DNA of 64,000 nt from DAHUXD01 sp963805495 (GTDB lineage: Bacteria; Acidobacteriota; Thermoanaerobaculia; UBA5066; Gp7-AA6): NCBI GenBank assembly GCA_963805495.1, contig CAWDUQ010000001.1, positions 1,116,001 through 1,180,000 of the forward strand. Direction: 5' to 3'. A program made the position numbers and the translations under genes. Of the stretch, positions 8,065-17,819 are shown one piece after another; the first letter of the stretch is position 1, and each line of letters opens with the position of its first letter. The notes under the pieces are model-generated. The model saw only the letters and a list, made by a program, of their open reading frames with translations, had not been told where the DNA came from and ran no database searches.

Positions 8065-10655
8065 CCGCGGAGGATCGTCGCCTCGCGGACGATCGACATC
8101 CCGGCCTGCTCCGCCGGAGGGATCGCGAGCAGGGCCTCGAGGACCTTCTTCGCCGTGGCCGTCTCGCCCGCGGCCTGGTCGAGGTTCACGTCGAAGACGA
8201 GGCTCGCCCCGGAGGCGTCGGCCGCGAGCGACAGCGCGCGCAGGGCCGGCACCGTGCGGCTCCAGCCGTTGGCGAGGGCGTCGCTCGCGCGGTTGCGGTG
8301 CTCCTCCGTTTCGAGGCGCACGGCGTAACGCGCTCCCCGGACCGCCTTTGCGAGCGAAGGCTCGCCAGCGGCAAGCACGCGGACCTCGAGGACCTCGAGA
8401 CCGCCGGGCAGCTTCGCGTTGATGCGGTCGGCGGCTTCGCCCGGGAACGGGGCGCGGCCGTCGACGTCGAAGACCTCGTGCCGGCTCTCGACTCCGAGCG
8501 CGAGGGCCGGTCCCATCGACAGTTTCATGTGCGGGTTGAAGCCTTCCGTGTAGCGCGCCGGGAGGCCCGCCGCGCGAATCGCCCGCTCGAGGACGTCCAT
8601 GGTGTTGCGGTGCGAGAGGAGGCGGGCGTCGCCCGTCTTGGAGAACGAAACGCGGTGGCGGAACACCTGGTCGTCCTGCGCGCCCCGGCGCGAGGCGGCC
8701 GGCAGGTCCGGCATCGCCTTCTGGCGGTACGCCGCGCCCTTGGCGACGTCGCGGTAGGCTGCGGGGTCGCTCGCGGGCGCGGCGGCCGCGTCGAACTCCG
8801 GCAATTCCGTCATCCCCCTGGCCAGCACCGTGTCTTCGCCGTTGCCCGGGACGCCGCAGGCGTAGCAGTGGCCCCACTTGCAGTCCTCGGTGCGCATCTC
8901 CTTCTTCGCCTTGATGAGCTCGATCTGGAGCCAGCGCTTCTTGATCGAGACGTCGAGGACGTCCCACGGCAGGACCTCGTCGAGGTCGTAGGCCCTCAGG
9001 TAGGTCTCTTTCGGGATGCCCTCCGTCTCGAAGGCCTTCATCCAGAGGTCGTACCGGAAATGCTCCGTCCAGCCGTCGAAGCGCACGCCTGACTTCCAGG
9101 CCGTGTGCAGGATCCGGCCGGCCCGGCGGTCGCCCCGCGACAGCACGCACTCGATCTCGGCCTCGCGCGGCTCGTGCCACTTCATCTTCGCGCCGCGCAC
9201 CCGGCGGAACCGGTCCTTGAGGTACGCGAGCTTTCGCTCGAGCGTTTCGACGCCGTCGAAGGGCGCCCACTGGAACGGCGTCCAGGACTTGGGGACGAAG
9301 GAGCCGACGGAGACGTTGACGTTCTTGCGGCCGTGCCGGCGTCCCTGCGCGAGGATGCCTTCGACGAGCGTCACGAGCTCGTCGAGGTCCTCGATCGTCT
9401 CGGTCGGCAGGCCGATCATCGTGTAGACCTTGATGAGGTCCCAGCCGCGGGCGAAAGCGACGTCGGCCGCGGCGATCATGTCGGCGTTGGTGAACGTCTT
9501 GTTGATGACGCGGCGGAGGCGGTCGGACCCGGTCTCCGGCGCGAAGGTGAAGCCGGACTTGCGAACCTCCGAGACGGCGTCGGCGAGGCCGACCGAGAAG
9601 GCCTCCGCGCGAAGCGACGGCAGCGAGATCGACACGCGCTGGTCCGAGAGGGCCGGCGCCAGGCACTTAACGAGGGGCTCGATCTGCGAGTAGTCGGCGG
9701 TCGAAAGAGACAGCAGGCCGACCTCGCTCCAGCCCGACTCGGCGATGAACTTCTTCGTCATGTCGGCGACGTCGCCGGGGTCGAGCTCGCGTACCGGCCG
9801 GTACCAGTAGCCGGCCTGGCAGAAACGGCAGCCCTGCGTGCAGCCGCGCATGACCTCGAGGCCCAGGCGGTCCTGCACGATCTCGACCGAGGGGACCATG
9901 GGCTTGTCGGGGTAGTACTCGGGTTTCAGGACCGGGACCCAGGTGCGGCGGGCGCGCTCCGGCGCCCGTGGATCGTTGCGCTCGATCGCGGCGATGCGGC
10001 CGTCGTCGCGGTAAGTCACGTCGTAGAACGACGGGACGTAGATCCCGTCGACCTGCGCGAGCGCAGCGAGAAGATCCCGGCGGGAGAGCGAGCCTGCACG
10101 CGCGTCCCGGTACGCGTCGAGAAAAACCGGCAGCGCCTCCTCGGCGTCGCCGACGAGGAACGCGTCGAAGAAGTCCGCGATCGGCTCCGGATTCGCGGTG
10201 CAGGGCCCGCCGCCGAGCACGATCGGGTCCGTTTCGCGCCGGTCGCGCTGCCAGACCGGCAGGGCCGCGAGGTCCAGCATGTTCAGGATGTTCGAGTAGT
10301 TGAGCTCCGCCTGGAGCGAGAAGCCGAGGACGTCGAAATCGGCTGCGGGCGCGAAGGACTCCGTCGAGAAGAGGGGAATTCCGCTCTCGCGCATCCTCGC
10401 CTCGAGGTCCGTCCACGGCGCGTACACGCGCTCGCAGGCGAAGTCCTCCCGGCGGTTGACGATCTCGTAGAGGATCTTCAGCCCCGTGTGACTCATGCCG
10501 ATCTCGTACGTGTCCGGGAAGGCGAGCGCCAGCGTCACGGCGGCCGTCGTCAGGTCCTTCCGTGTGACGTTGCGCTCGAGTCCGACGTACCGTCCCGGCT
10601 TCTCGACGAAGGGCAGGTGCGCATCGAGGAGCGGACGGAGGGAGGCGTATCGCAT
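8061..10655 (-). CDS. Radical SAM protein of the TIGR03960 type fused to a DUF2344 domain
   Basis: 864 residues from the ATG at 10655 (MRYASLRPLL); an in-frame start 19 codons earlier has no ribosome site. The N-terminal part (about 1-260) looks like a cobalamin-binding-type domain. The radical SAM core carries the cluster motif C272-x3-C276-x2-C279 in RGCTQGCRFC. From about residue 640 the protein continues as the DUF2344 domain (HRVSFSKTGDARLLSH). This two-domain arrangement is widespread, and no reaction is firmly established for it. It overlaps the PTPS-III gene by four bases and so forms a two-gene operon, which separates two blocks of SLH-chassis genes. A role in cofactor or RNA modification is possible but unproven. 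Confidence 0.85.
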   Translation of the reverse strand: MRYASLRPLLDAHLPFVEKPGRYVGLERNVTRKDLTTAAVTLALAFPDTYEIGMSHTGLKILYEIVNRREDFACERVYAPWTDLEARMRESGIPLFSTESFAPAADFDVLGFSLQAELNYSNILNMLDLAALPVWQRDRRETDPIVLGGGPCTANPEPIADFFDAFLVGDAEEALPVFLDAYRDARAGSLSRRDLLAALAQVDGIYVPSFYDVTYRDDGRIAAIERNDPRAPERARRTWVPVLKPEYYPDKPMVPSVEIVQDRLGLEVMRGCTQGCRFCQAGYWYRPVRELDPGDVADMTKKFIAESGWSEVGLLSLSTADYSQIEPLVKCLAPALSDQRVSISLPSLRAEAFSVGLADAVSEVRKSGFTFAPETGSDRLRRVINKTFTNADMIAAADVAFARGWDLIKVYTMIGLPTETIEDLDELVTLVEGILAQGRRHGRKNVNVSVGSFVPKSWTPFQWAPFDGVETLERKLAYLKDRFRRVRGAKMKWHEPREAEIECVLSRGDRRAGRILHTAWKSGVRFDGWTEHFRYDLWMKAFETEGIPKETYLRAYDLDEVLPWDVLDVSIKKRWLQIELIKAKKEMRTEDCKWGHCYACGVPGNGEDTVLARGMTELPEFDAAAAPASDPAAYRDVAKGAAYRQKAMPDLPAASRRGAQDDQVFRHRVSFSKTGDARLLSHRNTMDVLERAIRAAGLPARYTEGFNPHMKLSMGPALALGVESRHEVFDVDGRAPFPGEAADRINAKLPGGLEVLEVRVLAAGEPSLAKAVRGARYAVRLETEEHRNRASDALANGWSRTVPALRALSLAADASGASLVFDVNLDQAAGETATAKKVLEALLAIPPAEQAGMSIVREATILRG

Positions 10656-10740
10656 GGAACCGGGGATTGTACCGGCATTGCCCCGGAGCGGCAGGGTCGG
10701 GCGCCGGTCCACGCCGGAGCCGCGCCAGCCGCGTCGGGCT

Positions 10741-13107
10741 TCACTCGAGGGCGAGGGCCTTGACCAGGAACACCGCCATCTGGCCGCGCGTCGTCGTGGC
10801 GACAGGGCAGTAGTTTCCCCCGCCGCAGCCGCCGGTCACGTTTTCGGCCGCGAGCTGCTCGATCCAGTCGGCGAAAAGCGAGGGGCACGGAACGTCGGCG
10901 AAGCCCCCGACACAGGACGGTGGTACGTAGGCCGGCCCGTGCTCGGCCTTCAGCAGGAAGACGGCCATCTGCTGGCGCGTGACGGAATCGTCCGGGCAGA
11001 ACACCCCGCCGCCGCAGCCGCCGGTGATTCCCTCGGCCGCCAGCTGCTCGATCCAGTCGGCGAAGGCCGATGGGCAGGCGACGTCGGAGAAGAGCCCGAT
11101 GCAGGGAGGCGGCACGTAACAGATTCCGTGGCGACCTTTCAGAAGGAAGACGGCCATCTGGCGGCGCAGAACGGGTTGGGAGATCCCGTACAGGCCCTGG
11201 CCGACTCCGGCCGTGATTCCGTCGGAGGCGAGGGTGACGACGAAGTCGTGGAAGAGATCGGCCGCGGGGACGTCGTCGAAGTCGGAGACCCAACCGAGCG
11301 CGAGCGTTCCGTGCGTACCATCGGGATTCGTGACCGTCAGGCCGTAGACCCCGGGTGCCATCGGCGGCGTGACCCCGGTGATCTCCAAGCGATTCTGCAC
11401 GGTGACGTTGGCGCCGATACCGTCGAACTGGACGACGGCTCCGGGCTGGAAGTCGGTCCCTTCGATCGTGAATCCGGTTCCTCCCTCCTTCGGCCCCGAC
11501 TCCGGCGTGACCGAAAAGGGGAGTCGCTGGGAGAACGGCGACGTCTGATACGTCGGTCCCTGGAACCCGTCGCCAACCTGCAACGTGAGGAATGCCGTGG
11601 TCGCCGTCGCGGTCACGATTTCATCGGTCAACGTCAGCGTCACGTCGGTCGAGAACGAGGCGTGGCCGGTGGCGTCGGTCATGGCGGGCGCCGAACTGCC
11701 GACGTAGGTCCGACCCTCGTCGAAGTCCCTCGGCCACGTCACCGAGCAGGCCGGACTCGTGAAGTACTCGAGCGTCACCATCGCGTCGGGGAAGCCCGAG
11801 AGCTCCGCCTGAATCGTCGTGGTGCCGCCGTTCGAGACCGCCGAGACGATTCGCGGGAAGGCGTACACGCTCAGGGGAAGGTTGGCTCCGATGCCGGCGC
11901 CCGTCAGAATCCCGAGTCCGCGGTTCGCGTAGATCGAGTTGCGGCTGATCGCAACGCTGCTCGTGATCGTCGGCGAAGTCCGCCAGACGCCCTCCTGATT
12001 GAACGCGATGGTGTTGTCGTGCACGAAGAGCGCCGTGCCGAACTCGACCAGGACTCCCGCGCCCCCGTTTCCAATCGGAGCGGAGCCCGCCGCATCGGTC
12101 CCGATCTTGTTTTCCGCCACGTGGTCCGCGGCCGTCGACGGGTCGCCGGTCGTGAAGGCGAGCGAGACGCCGTCGCCGCCGTTCCCGGAGATCACGTTGT
12201 ACGCGATGACGAAATTCTGCGAGGCACCGTCCGCGCGGATCCCGCGACCCGAATTCGAAACGGAGTGCGTCCCCGTCGCGTCGGTGCCGACGTAGTTGCC
12301 GACGATCTCGTTGGAGTCCCCGTCGGTCATCGAGATGCCGTCTCCGAAGTTGCCCGAGATCACGTTGCGCTCGGACGGCGCTCCTCCGATCTGGTTGAGG
12401 GACGAGCCCGTGAGGGTGATGCCGGCCCCGTTCGGTACGGCGGCTCCTCCCGAGACGTCCGTTCCGATCAGGTTGCCGAGGATCTTTTTTCCGGCTCCGC
12501 CGGAGATCACGATGCCCGCGGTGCTGTTTCCGGAAATCAGATTGCGGGCCGCCGGATAGTTGTCGCCGATCCGGTCGAGGCCCGTGGTTCCGGTGATCGC
12601 GACGCCGAAGACGTTCCCGAACGTCGCGACGCCGGCGGCGTCGGTTCCGATGAAGTTGCCCTGGATCACGTTGCCGGCCTGTCCGGCGATGGCGACGGCG
12701 GTCTGGAATCCCTGGACGGCCAGACCCTGAACGATGCTCGAGCCTCCCGTGAGGGCGAGACCGTCGGTTCCCTGGCCGAGAAGCTCGATCTGCAGCACGG
12801 CGTCGTCGCCGGCGGGGTCGGAGTTCCAGAGCGATCCCGGCTGAGAGTAGCCGTCGAGCAGCACGGATTCGGTCACCGGCAGGGGAGCGAACGTCACGAT
12901 CGTGTGGACGCCGGCGCCCGGGATCGCGAACTGGATCAGGTCGGCGCCGGGGGTCCCGTTGGCGTCGATGATCGCCTGGCGGAGAGACCCGGCGCCGCCG
13001 TCGTTGGTGCTGGTGACGGTGAAGATCGCGGCTCGGGCCGCCGTGGACGCGATCCCGCCGGCCAGGGCCCAGGCGGCGAGCGCCCGGGGACTCCAGGACC
13101 TTCGCAT
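10741..13107 (-). CDS. Secreted beta-helix protein with TIG domain and three SLH-like modules
   Basis: 788 residues from an ATG behind GGAGG. Signal peptide (MRRSWSPRALAAWALAGG...), AIFTVTSTNDGGAGSLRQAI, then a beta-helix to about residue 410. The following domain is more diverged than in its sisters (MVTLEYFTSPAC). Then a TIG domain (about 510-600) and three SLH-like modules. It keeps the family pattern of no cysteine pair in SLH module 1 (GVGQGLYGI) together with the extra cysteine of HGICYVPPPC. It lies directly downstream of the beta-propeller paralog at 13193-15145 (85 bases apart, same strand). Exported; function beyond surface display cannot be read from sequence. Confidence 0.85.
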   Translation of the reverse strand: MRRSWSPRALAAWALAGGIASTAARAAIFTVTSTNDGGAGSLRQAIIDANGTPGADLIQFAIPGAGVHTIVTFAPLPVTESVLLDGYSQPGSLWNSDPAGDDAVLQIELLGQGTDGLALTGGSSIVQGLAVQGFQTAVAIAGQAGNVIQGNFIGTDAAGVATFGNVFGVAITGTTGLDRIGDNYPAARNLISGNSTAGIVISGGAGKKILGNLIGTDVSGGAAVPNGAGITLTGSSLNQIGGAPSERNVISGNFGDGISMTDGDSNEIVGNYVGTDATGTHSVSNSGRGIRADGASQNFVIAYNVISGNGGDGVSLAFTTGDPSTAADHVAENKIGTDAAGSAPIGNGGAGVLVEFGTALFVHDNTIAFNQEGVWRTSPTITSSVAISRNSIYANRGLGILTGAGIGANLPLSVYAFPRIVSAVSNGGTTTIQAELSGFPDAMVTLEYFTSPACSVTWPRDFDEGRTYVGSSAPAMTDATGHASFSTDVTLTLTDEIVTATATTAFLTLQVGDGFQGPTYQTSPFSQRLPFSVTPESGPKEGGTGFTIEGTDFQPGAVVQFDGIGANVTVQNRLEITGVTPPMAPGVYGLTVTNPDGTHGTLALGWVSDFDDVPAADLFHDFVVTLASDGITAGVGQGLYGISQPVLRRQMAVFLLKGRHGICYVPPPCIGLFSDVACPSAFADWIEQLAAEGITGGCGGGVFCPDDSVTRQQMAVFLLKAEHGPAYVPPSCVGGFADVPCPSLFADWIEQLAAENVTGGCGGGNYCPVATTTRGQMAVFLVKALALE

Positions 13108-13192
13108 GGCCGATGCCTCCGACCGACACGCGCAGAAGGCCGCGGAACGGGATCAGGGGATGGGCCGGGGGCGGCCCGGCACCAATGCTCCG

Positions 13193-15145
13193 CTACGGCG
13201 TCAGGAACGTCTTGGTCAGGAACACCGCCATCTGGCCGCGCGTGTTCGGGAAGGTCGGGCAATAGTTGGGGCCGCCGCAGCCTGCCGTGATGTTCAGTGC
13301 GACCAGCTCGCCGATCCAGTCGGCGAACTGCGACGGACACGCCACGTCGGCGAACACGGGCGTGCACGCGGGCGGCACGTGGCTCGACCCGAACTTGGCC
13401 TTGAGCAGGAAGACGGCCATCTGGGCGCGCGTCACGGGATTGTTCGGGCAGTAGTTGCCGCCGCCGCAGCCGACCGTGATGCTCTCGGCGACGAGCTGCT
13501 CGATCCAGTCGGCGAACTGCGAGGGGCAGGGGACGTCCGGGAAGACCTGCGTGCAGTGGGGCGGCAGGTAGAACTGCCCGTGCTTGGCCTTGAGCAGAAA
13601 CACGGCCATCTGCCCGCGCGTCACGGAGGCGTTGCGGCAGTAGTTGCCGCCGCCGCAGCCGGCGGTGATCCCGGCGCGCACGATGGCCTCGACGTAGTCG
13701 TGGAACGTATCGGCCTCCGGCACGTCCAGGAAATCGGCGAGCCAGGCCGCCTGGAGGAATCCGATGCTCGCGTCGGTGTTCGTGACGGCGAGGTCGTGGA
13801 GCTGCCCGGGGGCGAGATTCGGCGTAATCGCCGTGATCGTCGTGGAGTCCGGGACCGATACGTTGGTCGCGAACGATCCGCTCAGCGCGACGGTCGCGAG
13901 GTTCGCGAACGAGGTTCCGGTGATGGTGACGGCCGTTCCGCCGGAGGCGGGGCCCGAATCCGGCGTGATGGTCAGGACCGACGGGGTCGTCAGGCGCCAG
14001 ATGGTCCCGACGCTGTGGGCGCCGCCGCTGGAACTCGTGCCGTAGAGTGCGCCGTCGATGCCACGGAGGACGGCTCCGTGCGGCGCCGAGCCGCTCGCGC
14101 TCGTGAAATCGTGGGCGGAGTCGACGAGCTGACCCAGCATCGTCATCCGGTAGACGGTGCCCGCGCCCGTGCCCCCCTGCGAGCCCGTGCCGTACAGGAG
14201 CCCGCCGGGGATCTGGATCAGCGGTGAGCGGGGATCGGTCCCGTCGGCGTTCGCAAACGCGTGAACCACCAGGTAGCCCGTCCCGTCCCGGCGGAGCTTG
14301 TAGACCGTGCCGTTCCCGCCCGGTCCGCCCAGGACCGTGGTTCCGTAGATGAATCCGTCGGGCGTCTCGATGAACGGGGCGACCGGGTCCTGGCCGTCGT
14401 TGCCTCCCGTGAAGGTGTGGAGGGTCTCGAAGTTGTTCCCGTCGGTGTCGAGCCGGAAGACCGTGCCGAGGCCGGTTCCGTTGTGGCCCTTCTCCGTCGT
14501 GCCGTAGAGCTTGCCGTCGGAGGCGAGAAAGAGGCCGCCGTAGGGATTCGAGCCGTCCGTGGCGGTCGAGCCGAAGGTGTGGAGGACGGTGTATGTGCTG
14601 CCGCCGGGGTCGATGCTGAACACGGTTCCGAACGAGTTGGCGCCGTCGTTGCGGGCGACGCCGTAGAGGATGGTGTCGGGCCCCTGGACCAGCCGGCCGT
14701 ACGGGTTGCCGCCGTCGTTGGCGCCGTCGAGATGCTTGATCACGGCGAAGTTGTTTCCGCTGGTGTCGATCTTGTAGACGACGCCGGCGCTGTCGTTGCC
14801 TCCGGAGGAAGCGGTTCCGAAGAGGAAGCCGCCGCCGCCGAGAATGGGGCCGGCGTACGGATCGTCGCCGTCGGTGCCGTCGAACGAATGGATGACGACG
14901 AAGTTCTGGCCGTCCGGATCGAGCTTGAAGATGGAGCCGTGGCTGTTTGCGCCTCCGAAGACGGCGGTGCCGTAGAGCTTCCCGAGCCCGTCCTGGACGA
15001 GGGCCGACCGGGGGCTGTTGCCCTCGCTGACGCTCATGCTGTGGATGGCGAGATAGGTCTGGGCGGCGAGCGGGAAGGGCAGAAGCGCGCCCAGAGCGAG
15101 CGCGAAGAGGAGCGAACCCGGGCCCGGACGACGCGGGATGGCCAT
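13193..15145 (-). CDS. Secreted beta-propeller-repeat protein with TIG domain and three SLH-like modules
   Basis: 650 residues from an ATG behind CAGGAGGGT. It shares the C-terminal chassis of its neighbours, but the beta-helix is replaced by about seven repeats of roughly 50 residues. Each repeat has LYGT...GG...GTVFKLDPDG and VLHTF, the pattern of the TIGR03803 (Gloeo/Verruco) repeat, which probably forms a beta-propeller. A TIG domain (about 385-470) and three SLH modules follow. Unlike the beta-helix members, SLH module 1 has its cysteine pair (AGCGGGNYC) and the extra HGxCY cysteine is missing (HGQFY). This is a clear case of domain exchange on a fixed anchor. Confidence 0.85.
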   Translation of the reverse strand: MAIPRRPGPGSLLFALALGALLPFPLAAQTYLAIHSMSVSEGNSPRSALVQDGLGKLYGTAVFGGANSHGSIFKLDPDGQNFVVIHSFDGTDGDDPYAGPILGGGGFLFGTASSGGNDSAGVVYKIDTSGNNFAVIKHLDGANDGGNPYGRLVQGPDTILYGVARNDGANSFGTVFSIDPGGSTYTVLHTFGSTATDGSNPYGGLFLASDGKLYGTTEKGHNGTGLGTVFRLDTDGNNFETLHTFTGGNDGQDPVAPFIETPDGFIYGTTVLGGPGGNGTVYKLRRDGTGYLVVHAFANADGTDPRSPLIQIPGGLLYGTGSQGGTGAGTVYRMTMLGQLVDSAHDFTSASGSAPHGAVLRGIDGALYGTSSSGGAHSVGTIWRLTTPSVLTITPDSGPASGGTAVTITGTSFANLATVALSGSFATNVSVPDSTTITAITPNLAPGQLHDLAVTNTDASIGFLQAAWLADFLDVPEADTFHDYVEAIVRAGITAGCGGGNYCRNASVTRGQMAVFLLKAKHGQFYLPPHCTQVFPDVPCPSQFADWIEQLVAESITVGCGGGNYCPNNPVTRAQMAVFLLKAKFGSSHVPPACTPVFADVACPSQFADWIGELVALNITAGCGGPNYCPTFPNTRGQMAVFLTKTFLTP

Positions 15146-15229
15146 TGCACCCTCCTGAGGATTGCGGCGGATTCTGCCACAGGGGCGGCGGGAGGAGTCA
15201 ACCCGGGCCTTCCGGCGGAAACCGCGCCC

Positions 15230-17599
15230 TTACTCGAGCGAGAAGGTCTTCACGATGAAGACCGCCATCTGGCCCCGCGTGTTGGGGTTGGAGGGACAGT
15301 AGTTGCCGCCGCCGCAGCCGCCGGTGATGTTCTCGGCCGCGAGCTGCTCGATCCAGCCGGCGAATGCCGAGGGGCACGGGACGTCGGCGAAGGCTCCGCT
15401 GCAGGCCGGCGGCGCGTAGCCGGGCTCGTGCTTCGCCTTGAGCAGAAAGACCGCCATCTGCTGCCGCGTGACCGGGTTGCCCGGGCAGAACACTCCGCTC
15501 CCGCAGCCTCCCGTGATTCCTTCGGCGGCCAGCGCCTCGATCCAGTCGGCGAAAGCCGAAGGGCAGGGCACGTCGGTGAAGACGCCCGCGCACGGGGGCG
15601 GGACGTAGCAGACGCCGTGTTTGCCCTTCAGCAGGAACACCGCCATCTGCTGGCGCAGAGTGGAAGCGGCGACTCCGAAGTTGCCGCCGCCCACGCCCGC
15701 CGTGATCGCGTTCGTGGCGACCTTCACGACGAAGTCGTGGAACGGGTGCCCGCCCGGGACGTCTGTGAAGTCCGCGAGCCAGCCGTTGCGCAGGGTGCCG
15801 CGCAGCCCGCTGGGATCGAGGACCGTGACGTCGCTCCCCGTTCCCGCCGGCCGCGCCGGCACGGTGAACGTGATCGTGTCCGCGTCGACCACGTTGACGT
15901 TCGAGGCGGCGACGCCGCCGACCGTCACCATCGCGCCGGGCTCGAAGAGCGTGCCCGAGAGCGTCGCGGCCAAACCCCCGGCCGATGGACCCGCGGGCGG
16001 GTCGATCGAGAACAGGATGCGTTGAGAGAACTCGGACGTGTACCCCGACGGGTCGGTGGCGGTCGCCGTGACCGATTGCCCTGCGTCGAGCGTCATCGAG
16101 AGATCGATCGCGAAGGAGGCATTCCCGGCGTTGTCGGTCGTGACCGGGAGGGTGCCCAGATAGGTCTCGCCCTGGACGTAAGCCTGCGGGCGGCGCTCGC
16201 AGGCGGAGGTGGCGTAGAGGTCGATGTCGAATTCCGTCGAGGGGGTGCTGTTCAGCACGCCCTCGACATGCGTCGTCGAAGCGCCGGGGACGAGGCTCGT
16301 GATCAGCGGATAGTTCTGGAGCTTGTTGGGCCCGAGGTCGCCGTCGAACGGGTCGTTGGGCGTCACGCCGTCGCCGTCCAGGTCGATGCCCAGGGCCTCG
16401 TTGTCGAAGAGCCGGTTGCCGCGGATGCGGACGCCGGCGGTCCCGCTCACGAGGATCCCGCCTCCCGGAATGATCCCTGCGGAGCGATCTCCGTTGTGGG
16501 CGATGACGTTGCCTTCTCCGGCCGCGATGCCCCCGATCTCGGCCGCCGAGTCCAGGATGATGAGCCCCTGACGGTTTCCGAGGTCGAGCGTCGCCGTCTC
16601 GTCCGTGCCGATGAAGTTACCCCGGACGGTCAAAACCGAACCCATGCCCGCCAGGATGCCGGTCTCGCCCGTGATCACGTTCTGCTGAATCAGAGCCGAG
16701 GTCGCCTGGCTCAGGGTCAGGCTGGTGCCCCCCCCGATCGCCTTCGTGCCCGTGACGTCCGTACCGATCCGGTTCCGCTGGACCGTGATGTCGCTCTGGA
16801 CGGCCCAGATCCTGCCGCTCGTTCCGGAAATCAAGTTCTGCGAGGCCGCCGTCGGGCCTCCGATCGTCACGGAGCTCGCGTCGCTGTAGATGCCGTAGTG
16901 GTTCCCCGGGACCTCGATCGCGGCGTCTCCCGCGGCATTGGTGCCGATGAGGTTCCCCTGAACCGACGTGCCGAGGGCCTGGGAGAGTTGAATCCCGCGG
17001 CTCACGCCCGAGATGAGATTTCGTTCGAACGCTGTGGAGCCCCCGACGAAGACGCCCGTCGCTCCGCTGACGTCGATCCCGAGGAGCTGGGAGCCGGGGC
17101 GCGTCTGACCCGTCGGGTCGGTTCCGATGAAGTTGCCGACGATCAGCGTCCCGTCGCCGCCGGCGTCGACGAGGATCGCGGTCCCGGGGCAGCGGTTGAT
17201 GACGAGGCCCTGGATGATCATGGCGAGGACGTCGTCGTTGCCGGCGCTGACCGTCAGGCAGGCGCCGGATCCCGCGCCGCTGCCGTCGATCTCGATCATC
17301 AGCGCGGTGTCGAGTCCCTGGCCGGTCGGATGCGTGTTGGCCGAAGAACCGGGCTGGGAATAGCCGTCGATCGTGAGCGGCTGGGTGATCGGAGGCAGCG
17401 GGGACGCGAGGACGATGGTGTGGACGCCGGAGCCCGGGATCGCGAACGCGACGTCGTCGATCGTGACGTTGCCGTTGGCCGCGAGGATCGCGTCGCGGAG
17501 CGAGCCCGCGCCGCTGTCGTTGACGTTGGTCACCGAAAAGGTGACGGCGAGCGACGGCGTTGCGAGCGCGAGCAGGGCGAGGAATCGGAAAAGGCGCAT
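15230..17599 (-). CDS. Secreted beta-helix protein with TIG domain and three SLH-like modules
   Basis: 789 residues from the ATG at 17599, which follows GGAGG and starts a signal peptide (MRLFRFLALLALA); the open frame upstream to 17914 is not family-like. VTFSVTNVNDSGAGSLRDAI opens a beta-helix running to about residue 420. A FDIDLYATSAC domain, a TIG domain (about 520-605) and three SLH-like modules ending TFSLE follow. A TAGACT box at 17627-17622 lies 22 bases before the start, giving a short leader with a ribosome site. This is the most upstream gene of the minus-strand cluster and is divergent from 17820-18179. Surface exposure inferred. Confidence 0.85.
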   Translation of the reverse strand: MRLFRFLALLALATPSLAVTFSVTNVNDSGAGSLRDAILAANGNVTIDDVAFAIPGSGVHTIVLASPLPPITQPLTIDGYSQPGSSANTHPTGQGLDTALMIEIDGSGAGSGACLTVSAGNDDVLAMIIQGLVINRCPGTAILVDAGGDGTLIVGNFIGTDPTGQTRPGSQLLGIDVSGATGVFVGGSTAFERNLISGVSRGIQLSQALGTSVQGNLIGTNAAGDAAIEVPGNHYGIYSDASSVTIGGPTAASQNLISGTSGRIWAVQSDITVQRNRIGTDVTGTKAIGGGTSLTLSQATSALIQQNVITGETGILAGMGSVLTVRGNFIGTDETATLDLGNRQGLIILDSAAEIGGIAAGEGNVIAHNGDRSAGIIPGGGILVSGTAGVRIRGNRLFDNEALGIDLDGDGVTPNDPFDGDLGPNKLQNYPLITSLVPGASTTHVEGVLNSTPSTEFDIDLYATSACERRPQAYVQGETYLGTLPVTTDNAGNASFAIDLSMTLDAGQSVTATATDPSGYTSEFSQRILFSIDPPAGPSAGGLAATLSGTLFEPGAMVTVGGVAASNVNVVDADTITFTVPARPAGTGSDVTVLDPSGLRGTLRNGWLADFTDVPGGHPFHDFVVKVATNAITAGVGGGNFGVAASTLRQQMAVFLLKGKHGVCYVPPPCAGVFTDVPCPSAFADWIEALAAEGITGGCGSGVFCPGNPVTRQQMAVFLLKAKHEPGYAPPACSGAFADVPCPSAFAGWIEQLAAENITGGCGGGNYCPSNPNTRGQMAVFIVKTFSLE

Positions 17600-17781
17600 G
17601 AGATCCTCCGTTCCGCGGGCGAGTCTAGCGCCGTCCCGGCCCGTCCGTCGTCGCGCGCCGCGCACGGACCGCGGGTGAACGCAGAGTCGATGGAGTCGGG
17701 CGGTGGCGGTCGCGACGAGGGTGCTCGCGCGGAGCGGAGGGACGCAAAGAGGATAGCACCTTTCTTCTGCGGCAAACATCC

Positions 17782-17809
17782 TTGATTCTCCGCGCGGCGG
17801 AGCGATAAT
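17782..17809 (+). promoter_or_regulatory. Sigma-70-like promoter (TTGATT, 16 bases, GATAAT)
   Basis: TTGATT at 17782-17787 and GATAAT at 17804-17809 are separated by 16 bases. The -10 box ends 10 bases before the ATG at 17820, so transcription would begin at or within a few bases of the start codon. No ribosome site is present, consistent with a leaderless mRNA. Confidence 0.55.
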
Positions 17810-17819
17810 CGCCGCGGAC

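Noticed and set aside
13162..13180. GC hairpin after the propeller-repeat gene as terminator
   Set aside because: A weak GGCCGGGGGCGGCC-type fold with no T-run on the minus strand; not convincing.
14261..17785. 1174-codon open frame on the plus strand, opposite the surface-protein genes
   Set aside because: Arginine/glycine/valine-rich filler with no domain; the antisense genes carry signal peptides and conserved motifs. A high-GC shadow frame. The same applies to 97-1056, 1216-3009, 3383-4846, 4971-6977 and 10495-13290.
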